Origin: Chloroflexota bacterium
Lineage (GTDB): Bacteria > Chloroflexota > UBA11872 > UBA12225
Assembly: GCA_030447525.1 (NCBI GenBank)
Contig: JAUJOR010000014.1
Location: 1-64,000, forward strand
DNA: 64,000 bases
Direction of reading: 5' to 3'
In this document: one piece after another, positions 15,843 through 25,468 of the stretch
Numbering within the stretch: position 1 is the stretch's first letter
Layout: every line of letters begins with the position of its first letter
Position numbers and translations under genes: made by a program
The notes under the pieces: generated by a model
Seen by the model: the letters and a program-made list of their open reading frames with translations, nothing else
Databases searched by the model: none
What the model was told of the DNA's origin: nothing

Positions 15843-18029
15843 ATGAGCCAGGAACGCCAAGAACAGGCGCCGCCCTCCGCTGCGGAGCAGGACGCGGCTC
15901 TGCCAGGGGGGTCGCCCGGCCCCGGCGTGTCGGCTCCGGCCCCCCAAAGCCCTCAGCCACTTCAAGACCCTCAAACCGTCCCGCCGCCCCCGCCCACCCC
16001 GTCTGGCGCAGCGCCCCTGACGAGCGCCGATCCCAGCGGCACGATCAACCTGGTTGATGGCCTGGCCGGGCCCGGCTCCGCCCCGCCGCCGGGCGCTCCC
16101 GAGGCAAGGCCGGCGTCCGGGCCCTTAGAGGCGACCTCGCCGGGAACGCCCGGCCCGGAGGCCCCAGCCTCTGAAGCCTCGGTCGCCCCGGTATCTGAAG
16201 CCCCAGTCTCTAAAGCCCCGGCCGAAGTGGCCAGCGTCCCGCCGGCCGGGACTGCCGGGACAGCCGGGACACCCGAGCCGCCGGGAATTGCGCCCCAGGC
16301 GGGCGGAGAGGACGGCATAGCCCCAGCCGGGCCGGCCCCGGCCCCCGTGGCCCCGGCCCCCACACCCGTGGCGCCAGGCCCGGCCCCTGTCGCAGGGGGC
16401 GAGCTGGAGGAGATCACCCTGCCGTCGTCGATCCAGCCACCGGCGCCCTTGGACTCTGGGACGGTGGTAGGACCGGAGGGCCGGCTGCGCATCGTCCGGC
16501 ACGTGGCGGCGCACGGCCGGATCAACCGCTACGAGGCCACCTGGGAAGACGAGGCGGGCCAGGCGGTGGACGTGGAGCTGCGGGAGGGGCCGGCCGACCA
16601 CCCGGCCCTGCAACGCGAGGCGGAGATCCTGTCCGGCGTGCGATACAGCATGCTCCCCCGGAGCTACGCAACGCTGGAGCACGAAGGGCGCCGCTACCTG
16701 GCCCTGGAGCGACCGGCGGAGGGGACGCTGGAGGAGGCCCTGCACGGCGGCCTCGGCATCGACCAGGCCATCTCCGTCGTCCTGCAGCTCGCCCAGGCCC
16801 TCCGGCGCCTACACCAGGCGGGATGGGCGCTGGTGGGGCTGGCGCCGTCGGACGTGCGACTGGGCCAGCCCATCCGCCTGGCCCAGCTCGGCAGCGCCGT
16901 GCGCATCGGCGAGGCGCCGCCGCAGGCGATGCAAGTGGCCGGCTACTCCGCGCCCGAGCTGGCTCACGCGGCGCTCGTTACCGGCAAGGAGGAAGTCTAT
17001 ACCCTGGGCGCCATCCTCTACCGCGCCCTGGCCGGCCAGGCGCTGTCCGAAGCCGGGGCGGAACAGGGGGCGTTGCCGTTCGCCGCGCCGGTGCCCGGGG
17101 TGCCGCAGCTCCTGTCCCGGGCTCTGGCGCCGGCGGAGGAGCGGGTCGATCTAGAGACGTTCTATCAGCAGCTCCTGGCCCTGAAGCAGCGATTGGCGCA
17201 GGTGGCACTGGCCCTGGAGGTGGCCAGCGGGACGAGCGTCGGCTTGAACCCTACCCGGACGGTCAACGAGGACTCCTGCGGCTACGTGAGCTGGAGCGTG
17301 GGCGACGCGGAGGGGTTGACGCAACGCACGCTCCTGTGCGTCGCGGACGGGATGGGGGGCATGGAGGCGGGTGAGGTGGCTAGCCGCACGGCGCTGCGCA
17401 CGGTATTGAGCGTGGCGACGTTGCCGGCGCCGCCGGCGGCCGGAGAGAATGGGGGAGCACCGCTCCACCAGGAGCCTCCCCTTGACCTTGTGGCGCTGGT
17501 AAAAAAGGCGGCCACCGCCGTCCACGGGGCGGCCCTGGGACGGCAGATGGGCACGACCGTCACCTGCGTGGAGGTACAGGGCGGGGAGGTGAGGCTGGCG
17601 CACGTGGGCGACACGCGGGCCTATCTCTTGAGCGGTGGGGTGTTGACCCAACTGACCGCCGACCACTCCCTGGTCGCCGCCATGGTGGCCAGCGGGGTGC
17701 TCAGCAAGGAGGAGGCGCGTGGCCATCCGGACAGCAACAAGGTGCTGCGCTCGCTGGGCAGCCAGCGGGAGCTGCCGGACGGGTACGTGGACACCCTTGA
17801 GGCGGCCTACGGCCAACCCACCCTCCAGCTCCAACCGGGCGACTGGCTCCTGCTGTGCTCGGACGGCATCTGGGGGTCGGTGCCCGATGAGCGAATCGCG
17901 CAGGTCTTGACCGGGGCCCCCGACTGCCCGGGGGCGGCCCGCCTGCTGGTGGAGCTGGCGCTGCAGGCCGGCGCCCCCGACAACGCCGCGGCCGTGGTCG
18001 CCCGGAGTGTCCGCGCTCCCGCCTGGTAG
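15843..18029 (+). CDS. PP2C phosphatase fused to a degenerate protein-kinase domain
   Basis: Protein of 728 residues. A Pro/Ala-rich disordered region (about 1-195) is followed by a kinase-fold domain (about 205-450) and a PP2C domain (about 460-728). The kinase fold keeps the outline (LALERPAEGTLEEAL, GYSAPELAHAAL, YTLGAILYRALAG) but the HRD loop reads GLAPSDVRLG and the DFG position reads QLGSA, so it lacks catalytic and metal Asp residues: a pseudokinase. The PP2C half is complete: NEDSC, ADGMGGMEAGE, MGTTV, VGDTRAYLL, CSDGIWGSV and APDNAAAVV. It should dephosphorylate Ser/Thr in this signalling set, with the pseudokinase as regulatory or docking module. Confidence 0.88.
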   Translation: MSQERQEQAPPSAAEQDAALPGGSPGPGVSAPAPQSPQPLQDPQTVPPPPPTPSGAAPLTSADPSGTINLVDGLAGPGSAPPPGAPEARPASGPLEATSPGTPGPEAPASEASVAPVSEAPVSKAPAEVASVPPAGTAGTAGTPEPPGIAPQAGGEDGIAPAGPAPAPVAPAPTPVAPGPAPVAGGELEEITLPSSIQPPAPLDSGTVVGPEGRLRIVRHVAAHGRINRYEATWEDEAGQAVDVELREGPADHPALQREAEILSGVRYSMLPRSYATLEHEGRRYLALERPAEGTLEEALHGGLGIDQAISVVLQLAQALRRLHQAGWALVGLAPSDVRLGQPIRLAQLGSAVRIGEAPPQAMQVAGYSAPELAHAALVTGKEEVYTLGAILYRALAGQALSEAGAEQGALPFAAPVPGVPQLLSRALAPAEERVDLETFYQQLLALKQRLAQVALALEVASGTSVGLNPTRTVNEDSCGYVSWSVGDAEGLTQRTLLCVADGMGGMEAGEVASRTALRTVLSVATLPAPPAAGENGGAPLHQEPPLDLVALVKKAATAVHGAALGRQMGTTVTCVEVQGGEVRLAHVGDTRAYLLSGGVLTQLTADHSLVAAMVASGVLSKEEARGHPDSNKVLRSLGSQRELPDGYVDTLEAAYGQPTLQLQPGDWLLLCSDGIWGSVPDERIAQVLTGAPDCPGAARLLVELALQAGAPDNAAAVVARSVRAPAW

Positions 18030-18043
18030 GGGAGTCAACCGGG

Positions 18044-19648
18044 ATGATCCGCTGCCTGGTATGCAACACGGAGAACCCCAGGGGCGCTAGAGTCTGCACG
18101 GCCTGTGGCGCTTCCCTGAGCGGAGACCCCGCCGGGGGATATAGCAGCGCCCTGCCCCTGGGGACGTCGTTGCACGGGGGCCGCTACGCCGTGGGGAGGG
18201 TGCTGGGGCAAGGGGGCTTCGGGATCACCTATCTGGGCAGTGACGCCCGGGCGCGCCGCCCGGTGGCGATCAAGGAATTCTTTCCCCACGGCTCGGCGCG
18301 CCACGGCATGGACGTCCAGCCTTCGGGGGCCATGACGGCCGCCGATTACAACGGCGCGCGGACTAAGTTCCTGGACGAGGCCCGCATCCTGAGCCGGTTT
18401 CATCACCCCGGCATCGTCGACGTATTTGACACCTTTGACGGGAACAACACGGCCTACATGGTGATGGAGCTCCTCCGCGGCCGGTCGCTGTTGAAGCTCC
18501 TAGAGGAGACCGGCCCGGTGCCGGAATACGAGACGGTGGAGTACGCCACCCGGGTGGGCGAGGCGCTGGAGGTGGTGCACGGCGCCAACCTACTCCACCG
18601 CGACATCAAGCCGGACAACATCATGCTTACCGACGATGGACGGGTGGTGTTGATTGACTTCGGCAACGCCCGTACCTTCGCCGCCGGGAAGACAGGGCGC
18701 ATGACCACGATGCTCACGCCGGGCTACGCCCCGCTGGAGCAGTACGGTCAGCAGGTGCGCTTCGGACCGTTCACAGACGTCTATGCCCTGGGGGCCACCC
18801 TGTACCACCTGGCGACCGGGCAGATGCCGGCGGACGCCACCGACCGGGCGACGGGGGCCCCCCTGACGCCCCCCCATGAGGTCAACCCGCATGTAAGCGT
18901 GGGGGTGAGCGAGGCTATCGTCTGGGCCATGGCCATCCGCATCGATGAGCGACCGCAGACGGTGGGGGCGTTCGTGAGCGCCCTGCGCGCCGGCCTCCCG
19001 GAGGCCGGGCTGGCCCAACCGGTCCCCGTGGGGCGGGCGACCCCCCGGCCGTCCCCGTGGTCGACGCCGCCCCCACCAGACCCCCAGCCGGCGGCGGAGC
19101 CGGCCCCGCCCGCACCGCCGGCCACGTTCTACGGGCAGGACGCGCCTCAAGGAACGAGCGAGGGGCCGTACGAGGTGACGGTGGCCGGCGAGACGCTGCG
19201 CTGGCCGGGCCTGTGCGCCTGCTGCTTCGAGCCGGCCGACGCCAGCTTTATGGCGGAGCATACGGGGGGAGACGGTCCCTTCTTCCTATTCGAAGAAACG
19301 CACGGCTGGGACATCCCCTACTGCTCGCAATGCCTGGAGCACGTGCGGGTGGCGGCGTCGTCCCCTGGCCCGGGGCTGGGCCGCCTGGCGGCCGGGTCGC
19401 TCGTGGGGGCGGCCCTCGGCGGTCCCATCGGCCTGCTCGTCGGGCTGGGCGGGGCGGCGGCCGCCTCGGTGCTCGGCGCCACGGATCACAGCGCCCGCCT
19501 GCAGGCCCTGCTCAAGCCGAGCTGCGTCGCCATCGGGCCGGCCGTGGGCTACCTTGGCTGGCACGGCGACCGGCACAGGTTCGCCTTCTTGAACCGCGAC
19601 TTCGCGGCCGCCTTTATGCAGGAGAACGCCGCCAGCGTCGTTTCCTGA
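18044..19648 (+). CDS. Ser/Thr protein kinase with zinc ribbons and membrane segment
   Basis: Kinase of 534 residues. It starts with a zinc ribbon (Cys 4, 7, 18, 21), then a complete kinase domain (about 45-310): Gly loop GQGGFGITY, catalytic Lys in PVAIKEF, HRDIKPDN, the DFG in IDFGNAR, and the TPGYAPLEQY activation segment. A Pro-rich linker leads to a second Cys cluster (CACC and CSQC) and a Gly/Ala-rich hydrophobic stretch (about 445-485) that may be a membrane hairpin. It starts 14 bases after the phosphatase stop, so the two are one operon. It would phosphorylate VWA or FHA partners, opposed by the PP2C protein. Confidence 0.92.
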   Translation: MIRCLVCNTENPRGARVCTACGASLSGDPAGGYSSALPLGTSLHGGRYAVGRVLGQGGFGITYLGSDARARRPVAIKEFFPHGSARHGMDVQPSGAMTAADYNGARTKFLDEARILSRFHHPGIVDVFDTFDGNNTAYMVMELLRGRSLLKLLEETGPVPEYETVEYATRVGEALEVVHGANLLHRDIKPDNIMLTDDGRVVLIDFGNARTFAAGKTGRMTTMLTPGYAPLEQYGQQVRFGPFTDVYALGATLYHLATGQMPADATDRATGAPLTPPHEVNPHVSVGVSEAIVWAMAIRIDERPQTVGAFVSALRAGLPEAGLAQPVPVGRATPRPSPWSTPPPPDPQPAAEPAPPAPPATFYGQDAPQGTSEGPYEVTVAGETLRWPGLCACCFEPADASFMAEHTGGDGPFFLFEETHGWDIPYCSQCLEHVRVAASSPGPGLGRLAAGSLVGAALGGPIGLLVGLGGAAAASVLGATDHSARLQALLKPSCVAIGPAVGYLGWHGDRHRFAFLNRDFAAAFMQENAASVVS

Positions 19649-19693
19649 GACGTGTCTCCAGCCGTGCCCGCCTGGACCGGAGCGCCGCTGCGC

Positions 19694-22375
19694 TCAGGCA
19701 ATCTCGCGTCGCGACTTGCCCGGCCGGGCCGGCTCGGCGGGGCTAGAGCGGGAGCGGCCGAGGCCACCGAGTCGCTCGGCGATCTGGGCGCTGAGGGGCT
19801 CCACCGCCTCGGCCACCTGGCGGGCCCGGGACAGCACCGCCGGGGGCAAGCCCGCCAGGCGGGCCACCTCGATGCCGAAGCTGCGGTCAGCAGCCCCGGG
19901 CTCGATGCGGTGCGTGAACACCACGCCGTCGGCACGCTCCTCTACGGCGGCCCGCAGCAGGGTTAGCTGGGGGTGGGCCATCCCCAGGCCGGCCAGCTCG
20001 TGGTAATGGGTGGCGATAATCGCCCGCGGGCGGACGGGACCGGCGGCGAGGTGCTCGATCACCGCCCAGGCAATGGCCATCCCGTCGTGGGTGCTGGTGC
20101 CGCGCCCGATCTCGTCGAGAAGGACGAGGCTGCGGTCGGTCACGCCACGCAAGACGCCGGCCGTCTCTTCCATCTCCACCATAAACGTCGAGCGTCCACC
20201 GGCCAGGTCATCCACGGCGCCAATGCGGGCGTAGATGGCATCCACCAGGCCAACGCGGGCGCGCCTCGCCGGGACGAATGAGCCGACCTGGGCCAGCACG
20301 GTCAGCACGGCCACCTGGCGCATCCACGTGCTCTTGCCGGCCATGTTGGGGCCGGTCAAGACGACCACCTGGTCGCGCAGGCCCCGGGCCTGCAGGCGAG
20401 CGTCGTTGGGCTGGAATGGCCCGCGCTCCTCTACCACCGGGTGCCGCCCGGCCTCGATCTCCAGCTCACTGCCCTCGTCGACGGTGGGGAGCACCCAGCC
20501 GCGCTCCGCCGCCACCAGCGCCAGAGACAGCAGGGCGTCCACCGCGGCCAGGTGGCGGGCCAGCTCGCGCGCCTCCCCGACGGCCATGGCCGCCGCGACC
20601 CGCAGCTCGTCCAGCACCGCCTTGGTCTCGGCGGCGACAAGTCCCTCCGCTTCAGCCAGCTCCACGGCGTGCCCCTCGAGCGCAGCCGACGTGTAGCGCT
20701 CCGCCTTCTGCAGCCCGCCGCGCCGCACCCAGTCCGCCGGCACAGGGGTGTTGACCGGCACCTCCAGGAACAACCCTTGCGTGCTCGTCCGCTCCAGCTT
20801 GACCTTGCCCAGGCCCGGCCGGCGCCGCAGCTCCTCTACATAACGCCCCTGCCAGGAGCGGGCACGGTCGAGGCGGGCCAGGGCCTGCGCCAGGGCGGGG
20901 CTGGCCTGGGGACGCACCGGGTGCGGCACGGCACCCTGCACGTCGTCGGCGGGGAGGACGGCGGCCGCCCGGACGGCAAAGGCGGCCAGCTGGGGGCGGC
21001 GGTTCCCCAGGGCCCGCAGGAAGGGGGCGCGCGTCCCGGCCACCGCCCGCCCCAGCGAGGGGAGGGCCTGAGCCACGGCGGCGAGCGCTCGGAGGTCATC
21101 CGGCGTCGCCCGGGAGGTAATCCCCATCGGGGAGCCAGGGGGAGGTGCCGGCGCATCGGCCGGCGTCCCCTGGGATGTCCGGGCGGTGCCGGGATGCCCG
21201 CCCCGGCGCATGCTGGGGCCGGGCAGGGGCGAGCCTGCCACAGGAACAGCCCCCCGGCCGGGGCCGCGCCCGCCGGGGGACAGCGCCCGCCGGGGGGCCG
21301 CCCGGCCGGCGAGACGCTCCAGGTCGGTGAGGGTTGAGAGCTGCTCCACCAGGACGGCGCGCAAGCCCTCTTGCTCCACCAGCTCGGCCACGATGCGCTG
21401 ACGTACGCCGATCTTCGAGAGGTTGGTCAGCGGGCGCAGGAGCCAGCTACGCAGCATGCGCCGCCCCATCGGCGTCACGGCGCGGTCGACCGTGGCCAGG
21501 AGACTCCCCTCTCGCCGGCGGGAGTGCTCGACCTCCACCAGCTCCAGGTGGCGCTGCGTCGCGGCGTCAAGCCGGAGGCTGTCCCCGGCCTCGGCGAGCT
21601 GAGGCTGCTCTAGCGGGGGCGTCTCGTCCCCCTGAGTCTGGTTCAGGTAGTCCACCACCACGCCCGCCGCCGCCTGCGCCAGGGGCAGGTCGCCCAAGGG
21701 CTCGTCCGGAAAGGCACGCCGCAGGACGGCAGCCGCCCCCCGGCAAGGGCCCACCGGAGTCACGGTGCGTCGCGCCGTCAGCCCCTCCGGGGCGGGGCGA
21801 TCGCGTGGCACGAGGACCTCCGCCGGGTCGAGGCGCTGAAGCTCGGCGGCGGCCGCTTCCAGATCGAACTCGCCGGCCCTGAACTCCCCGGCCGCGACGT
21901 CCGTCCAGGCCAGGCCGATCCGCCCCGCCGGCCCGCCTCCTCCCCCGCTTTCTCGGCTCCCTTGCTCCTCTGCGACGACGATCGCCAGGAGGTAGGTTGG
22001 CCGGTCATCCCGTAGCAGCCGGGGGTCGGTCACGGTACCCGGCGTCAGCGTGCGCACGACTTCTCGCCGGCGCAGCCCCTCCCCGGCGTCCGCCTCGTCT
22101 TCCTCGCACACCGCCACGCGGTAGCCCCGCCCGAGCAGCCGGGGGAGAAAGGTATCCACGGCGTGGTGGGCGAAGCCGCACTGGGGTACCGGCGGGGCGC
22201 TGCCCCCGGAGGGCCGCTCACCAAGCTTGAGCCCCAGCTCCCGCGCCACCAGCTCGGCGTCCTCGAAGAGCACCTCATAAAAGGAGCCCACGCGGAAGAG
22301 CAGGATGACCCCGGGGTGCTGATCGCGCAGCTCGAGATACTGCCGTACCAGCTCGCCGTACCGTGGACCGGCCAC
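19694..22375 (-). CDS. mutS: DNA mismatch repair protein MutS
   Basis: Full-length MutS of 893 residues. The N-terminal mismatch-reading motif is FRVGSFYEV (Phe-x-Glu kept), where the usual text is KMGDFYE. The ATPase has Walker A TGPNMAGKSTWMRQ, signature LLDEIGRGTSTHDG and ITHYHELAG-like IATHYHELAG. The C-terminal helix-turn-helix region is present, with a basic tail. An extra Pro/Gly-rich segment of about 50 residues interrupts the core near residues 365-418 (21285-21120). It starts four bases from the recD2-like stop, so both are one transcript. It recognises mispairs in DNA and normally works with MutL, which is not in this window. Confidence 0.96.
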   Translation of the reverse strand: MAGPRYGELVRQYLELRDQHPGVILLFRVGSFYEVLFEDAELVARELGLKLGERPSGGSAPPVPQCGFAHHAVDTFLPRLLGRGYRVAVCEEDEADAGEGLRRREVVRTLTPGTVTDPRLLRDDRPTYLLAIVVAEEQGSRESGGGGGPAGRIGLAWTDVAAGEFRAGEFDLEAAAAELQRLDPAEVLVPRDRPAPEGLTARRTVTPVGPCRGAAAVLRRAFPDEPLGDLPLAQAAAGVVVDYLNQTQGDETPPLEQPQLAEAGDSLRLDAATQRHLELVEVEHSRRREGSLLATVDRAVTPMGRRMLRSWLLRPLTNLSKIGVRQRIVAELVEQEGLRAVLVEQLSTLTDLERLAGRAAPRRALSPGGRGPGRGAVPVAGSPLPGPSMRRGGHPGTARTSQGTPADAPAPPPGSPMGITSRATPDDLRALAAVAQALPSLGRAVAGTRAPFLRALGNRRPQLAAFAVRAAAVLPADDVQGAVPHPVRPQASPALAQALARLDRARSWQGRYVEELRRRPGLGKVKLERTSTQGLFLEVPVNTPVPADWVRRGGLQKAERYTSAALEGHAVELAEAEGLVAAETKAVLDELRVAAAMAVGEARELARHLAAVDALLSLALVAAERGWVLPTVDEGSELEIEAGRHPVVEERGPFQPNDARLQARGLRDQVVVLTGPNMAGKSTWMRQVAVLTVLAQVGSFVPARRARVGLVDAIYARIGAVDDLAGGRSTFMVEMEETAGVLRGVTDRSLVLLDEIGRGTSTHDGMAIAWAVIEHLAAGPVRPRAIIATHYHELAGLGMAHPQLTLLRAAVEERADGVVFTHRIEPGAADRSFGIEVARLAGLPPAVLSRARQVAEAVEPLSAQIAERLGGLGRSRSSPAEPARPGKSRREIA

Positions 22376-22378
22376 GGC

Positions 22379-25066
22379 CTATCCCACCTCCCCGGCCGGC
22401 TGGCCGGCCGCCCCGTCGGCCGGCCGGCGCGGGGCCCCCTGGGGCGTCTGCCCGCCCCGGCCGGCCGCCTCCCCGGATACCAGCAGGGCGGCCAGGCCGG
22501 TGCAACGATCCTGGTCGCGCGTCTCCGCCACGGCGCGGGCGACCGCAGCCTCGTCCCCGATGATCACGGCGGCGCGCCGCGCCCGGGTGAGGGCAGTGTA
22601 GAGCAGATTTCGCGAGAGCGTCGGCCCGTAGGCCGACGAGGCCAGGAGCACTACGCCCGGCCACTCGCTGCCCTGCGCCCGGTGCACCGTCAGGCAATAG
22701 GCATGCTCCAGGTCAAGCAGGTCGGCCGGGGCGTAGACGACGTCCCGGCCGTCGCCAAAGTCCACCCGCACCTCGTCCGGCGTGATGGCGACGACAACGC
22801 CGGTATCGCCGTTGAACACGCCGAGGGTGTAGTTGTTGCGCGTCTGGATCACGCGGTCGCCGCTGCGCAGGGGCAGGGCGCCATGGGGGCGCTCGTCCTG
22901 CCCCCGAGGGGGATTCAGCGCCTCCTGCAGCGCCCCGTTCAGAGCCTGGCAGACGCGCGTCAATGGCGCCAGCACCTGCACCTCCTGCGCCGGCAGGCCC
23001 AGGAGGCGGGGCAGGCGCTCGGCCGCCCACGGGGTGGCAATCTCGGCCACGCGGGCGGCGGGCGCCGGCACGAAGACGCAGTCTACGCCCCGTCCGAGGG
23101 CGTCCGGGGGCGCCAGCTCCGGAAGCAGGCCCTCGCGGATGCGGTGGGCGTTGGCCACGATGCGGCTCTGCGCGGCCTGGCGGAAGACCGTCTGCAGGCG
23201 CGCCGCCGGGACGCGCCCGCTGGCCAGGAGGTCACGGAGCACCTGCCCCGGGCCGACGCTAGGGAGCTGGTCGGCGTCCCCAACAAGCACCAGCTGCGAG
23301 AAAGGCCCCACGGCGGAGACCACGGCGCGGGCCAGCTGCGTGTCCAGCATGCTGGCCTCGTCCACGATCACGACGTCGGCCGGCAGGGGGTCGCGCGCGC
23401 CGTGGCGAAACCCCTGCGGCCCGGCCCCCAGGAGGCGGTGCACGGTCTTGGCCTCCGCCGCCGGCGAGTCCGCTCCCTCCCCCCGGCCGCCCCTCTCGGT
23501 CCGTACCACCTCGCCGAGGCGCTTGGCCGCCTTGCCGGTCGGCGCGCCCAGGACGACCGACCGGCCCAGCGCCCGCAGGCAGCGGACGAGGACGCGCAGC
23601 GTCGTGGTCTTGCCCACGCCCGGGCCGCCGGTGAGCACGAATATCCTGCTCCCGGCGGCCCGGCGCACGGCGGCGCGCTGCTCGTCGGACAGGGCCCGCG
23701 CCTCAGAGTCGCCGGCGAGCCAGGCATCGACCCGCTCCGGGCTCGGCGGGGAGCCAGGGCGCGAGTCAATCGGGTGCCGCCTGGCGGAGGGTCCAGCCAG
23801 CTCCAGGAGCCGAGCAGCCAGCGCCTCCTCGGCCCGCACCAGCCCGCTCAGCCCCACTCCGGGCCCGTCCCCGGTCGACCGATCCCCGGTCGACCCGTCT
23901 CCGGCTGTCCCATCGGCCACCGCGGGCTGTGGCTCGAAGACGCGCGGCTCGTAGATGCGCAGCCGGGAAGGGCCCCCGGCGAGCGAATGCCCGCCCCGCC
24001 CCATCCCGCCGGAGGCGGCCTCGTTCCCGCCCCCCGGCCGGTCTGGCCCGGTGGCCCCGGCCGCGACCGCCGGGGCGGGGAGACCCTCGGGGCCGGAGGC
24101 GAAGAGGGGTAGGGGGGGCGACGCTCCTTGCCCCGCCGTGTCGTAGCGCCCGTTGCTGCCGTCTCGCGTCTCTCGTAGCCCGCCGGCGCTGCGCCCCGGG
24201 GCGCCGGCGGCGATGACGCCACCGGCCAGGAGCTGCGTCACCGCCCCCTCCAGGAGCGCGATCTCCGCCGGCAGGCCGCCGGCGGGGGGACCGGCTCCGG
24301 GGTCTGTCCCGGTCCCGGCCAGGTCGGCGGCCTGCCGGACGAGGGCCTCACGCGTCAGGCGGGTGTGGCCCTTCTCGGCGGCGCGGAGCAGCGCGGCGTG
24401 CACGGCGGCCTGTAGCCGTACAGTGGCCGTGGCACGGACGCCGAGATCCCTCCCCAGCCGGTCGGCGACTGCGAATCCCAGGCCGGGAACCTCCGCTACC
24501 AGGCGGTACGGGTTGGCGCCCAGCACCCTGGGGGCGTCCCGGCCGTAGGCGGCGACGAGCCGGGGGGCGTAGCGTGTGTCCAGGCCGTGCTCAGCCAGGA
24601 ACGCCGCCACCGCGCGCAAAGCCCGGTGCTCCACCCACGCCCCGGCGATCGAGGCAGCCCGTTGTGGCCCGATCCCCGGCACCTCCCGCACCCGCTCCGG
24701 CTGCGCATCCAGCACCTCCAGCGTCCGCTCGCCAAAGGCGTCCACGATCCGCCTCGCCAGCACCGGGCCCAGGTGGCGGACAAGCCCCGATCCCAGATAG
24801 CGGACGATGTCCCCCAGCGCCGCGGGGGGGTGCACGGTGACCCCCTGCGGTTGGAACTGCGCCCCATGCACCGGATCGGTGTGCCAGCGCCCGGTCAAGG
24901 CCAGCACCTCGCCCGGCTGCACCGCCGGGAGCGTGCCCACCACGGCCACCGGCTCGCGCCGGCCGCGGAGGCGCAGCTTGACCACGGTGAAGCCAGACTC
25001 GGGGTTGTAGAAGGTCACGCGCTCGACGCTCCCCTCCAGAGACACGACGTCGCCCTGTTGCGCCAC
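22379..25066 (-). CDS. RecD2-type SF1B DNA helicase
   Basis: Helicase of 895 residues from the GTG at 25066. This start is chosen because VAQQGDVVSLEGSVERVTF matches the usual RecD2 beginning; an in-frame ATG at 25312 would add 82 unlikely residues. Order: an OB-like N-terminal domain, tandem helix-hairpin-helix motifs (VPGIGPQRAASI, VPGLGFAVADRLG), then the helicase core with Walker A TGGPGVGKTTT, motif II IVDEASMLD, and motifs V/VI TVHRAQGSEWPGVVLL and RNLLYTALTRAR. A Gly/Pro-rich insertion of about 130 residues (about 285-415) separates the N-terminal domains from the helicase core. It is a 5'-3' helicase, co-transcribed with mutS, fitting a DNA-repair role. There is no RecBC, consistent with RecD2. 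Confidence 0.93.
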   Translation of the reverse strand: MAQQGDVVSLEGSVERVTFYNPESGFTVVKLRLRGRREPVAVVGTLPAVQPGEVLALTGRWHTDPVHGAQFQPQGVTVHPPAALGDIVRYLGSGLVRHLGPVLARRIVDAFGERTLEVLDAQPERVREVPGIGPQRAASIAGAWVEHRALRAVAAFLAEHGLDTRYAPRLVAAYGRDAPRVLGANPYRLVAEVPGLGFAVADRLGRDLGVRATATVRLQAAVHAALLRAAEKGHTRLTREALVRQAADLAGTGTDPGAGPPAGGLPAEIALLEGAVTQLLAGGVIAAGAPGRSAGGLRETRDGSNGRYDTAGQGASPPLPLFASGPEGLPAPAVAAGATGPDRPGGGNEAASGGMGRGGHSLAGGPSRLRIYEPRVFEPQPAVADGTAGDGSTGDRSTGDGPGVGLSGLVRAEEALAARLLELAGPSARRHPIDSRPGSPPSPERVDAWLAGDSEARALSDEQRAAVRRAAGSRIFVLTGGPGVGKTTTLRVLVRCLRALGRSVVLGAPTGKAAKRLGEVVRTERGGRGEGADSPAAEAKTVHRLLGAGPQGFRHGARDPLPADVVIVDEASMLDTQLARAVVSAVGPFSQLVLVGDADQLPSVGPGQVLRDLLASGRVPAARLQTVFRQAAQSRIVANAHRIREGLLPELAPPDALGRGVDCVFVPAPAARVAEIATPWAAERLPRLLGLPAQEVQVLAPLTRVCQALNGALQEALNPPRGQDERPHGALPLRSGDRVIQTRNNYTLGVFNGDTGVVVAITPDEVRVDFGDGRDVVYAPADLLDLEHAYCLTVHRAQGSEWPGVVLLASSAYGPTLSRNLLYTALTRARRAAVIIGDEAAVARAVAETRDQDRCTGLAALLVSGEAAGRGGQTPQGAPRRPADGAAGQPAGEVG

Positions 25067-25468
25067 TGAACAAATGATCCACCAAACGGCCGGCGCCGTC
25101 CAGGTCCCGCCGCCCACCTGCGTGGCCTCTCGAGTGGCACAGGCTCTTCCTGGGCCGGTCGCCGGTGAGAACGCCGTCCATCGTTCCACCGGCCGGGCTG
25201 GACGTCGTTCCGATTGCATGCGGTGCTGGTGCCCTGCCGGGCACAAAAGAATCATCTGGAGCGCCGGCACAGGACTCCCCTCCAGGGGTAGAGAGTGGCC
25301 CGCCCGGCGCATCCTCGGCCGCTCGCCAGGGCCGCCGGGGAGATGTAGCGGCGGACGGCAAGACAGCGCCCGTCGCCCGGACTGCCCCGGCTGGAGTACA
25401 GTGGGGCTGGAGCGGGCGGCCAGCGCCCGTATCGCGGAGCGACTCAGTCTATGACTCGGGAGGTCTCC
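25067..25468. other. Divergent intergenic region
   Basis: These 402 bases lie between the divergent recD2 and aldo/keto reductase genes. The recD2 reading frame stays open through most of it, but the translation has no helicase-family character. I see no other gene or strong structure. Promoters for both directions are expected here. Confidence 0.45.

Noticed and set aside
25067-25312. 82-residue N-terminal extension of the RecD2-like helicase
   Set aside because: The upstream ATG gives a segment with Cys/Trp/Arg-rich non-family sequence. The GTG at 25066 starts exactly where RecD2 proteins usually begin and has a plausible ribosome site.
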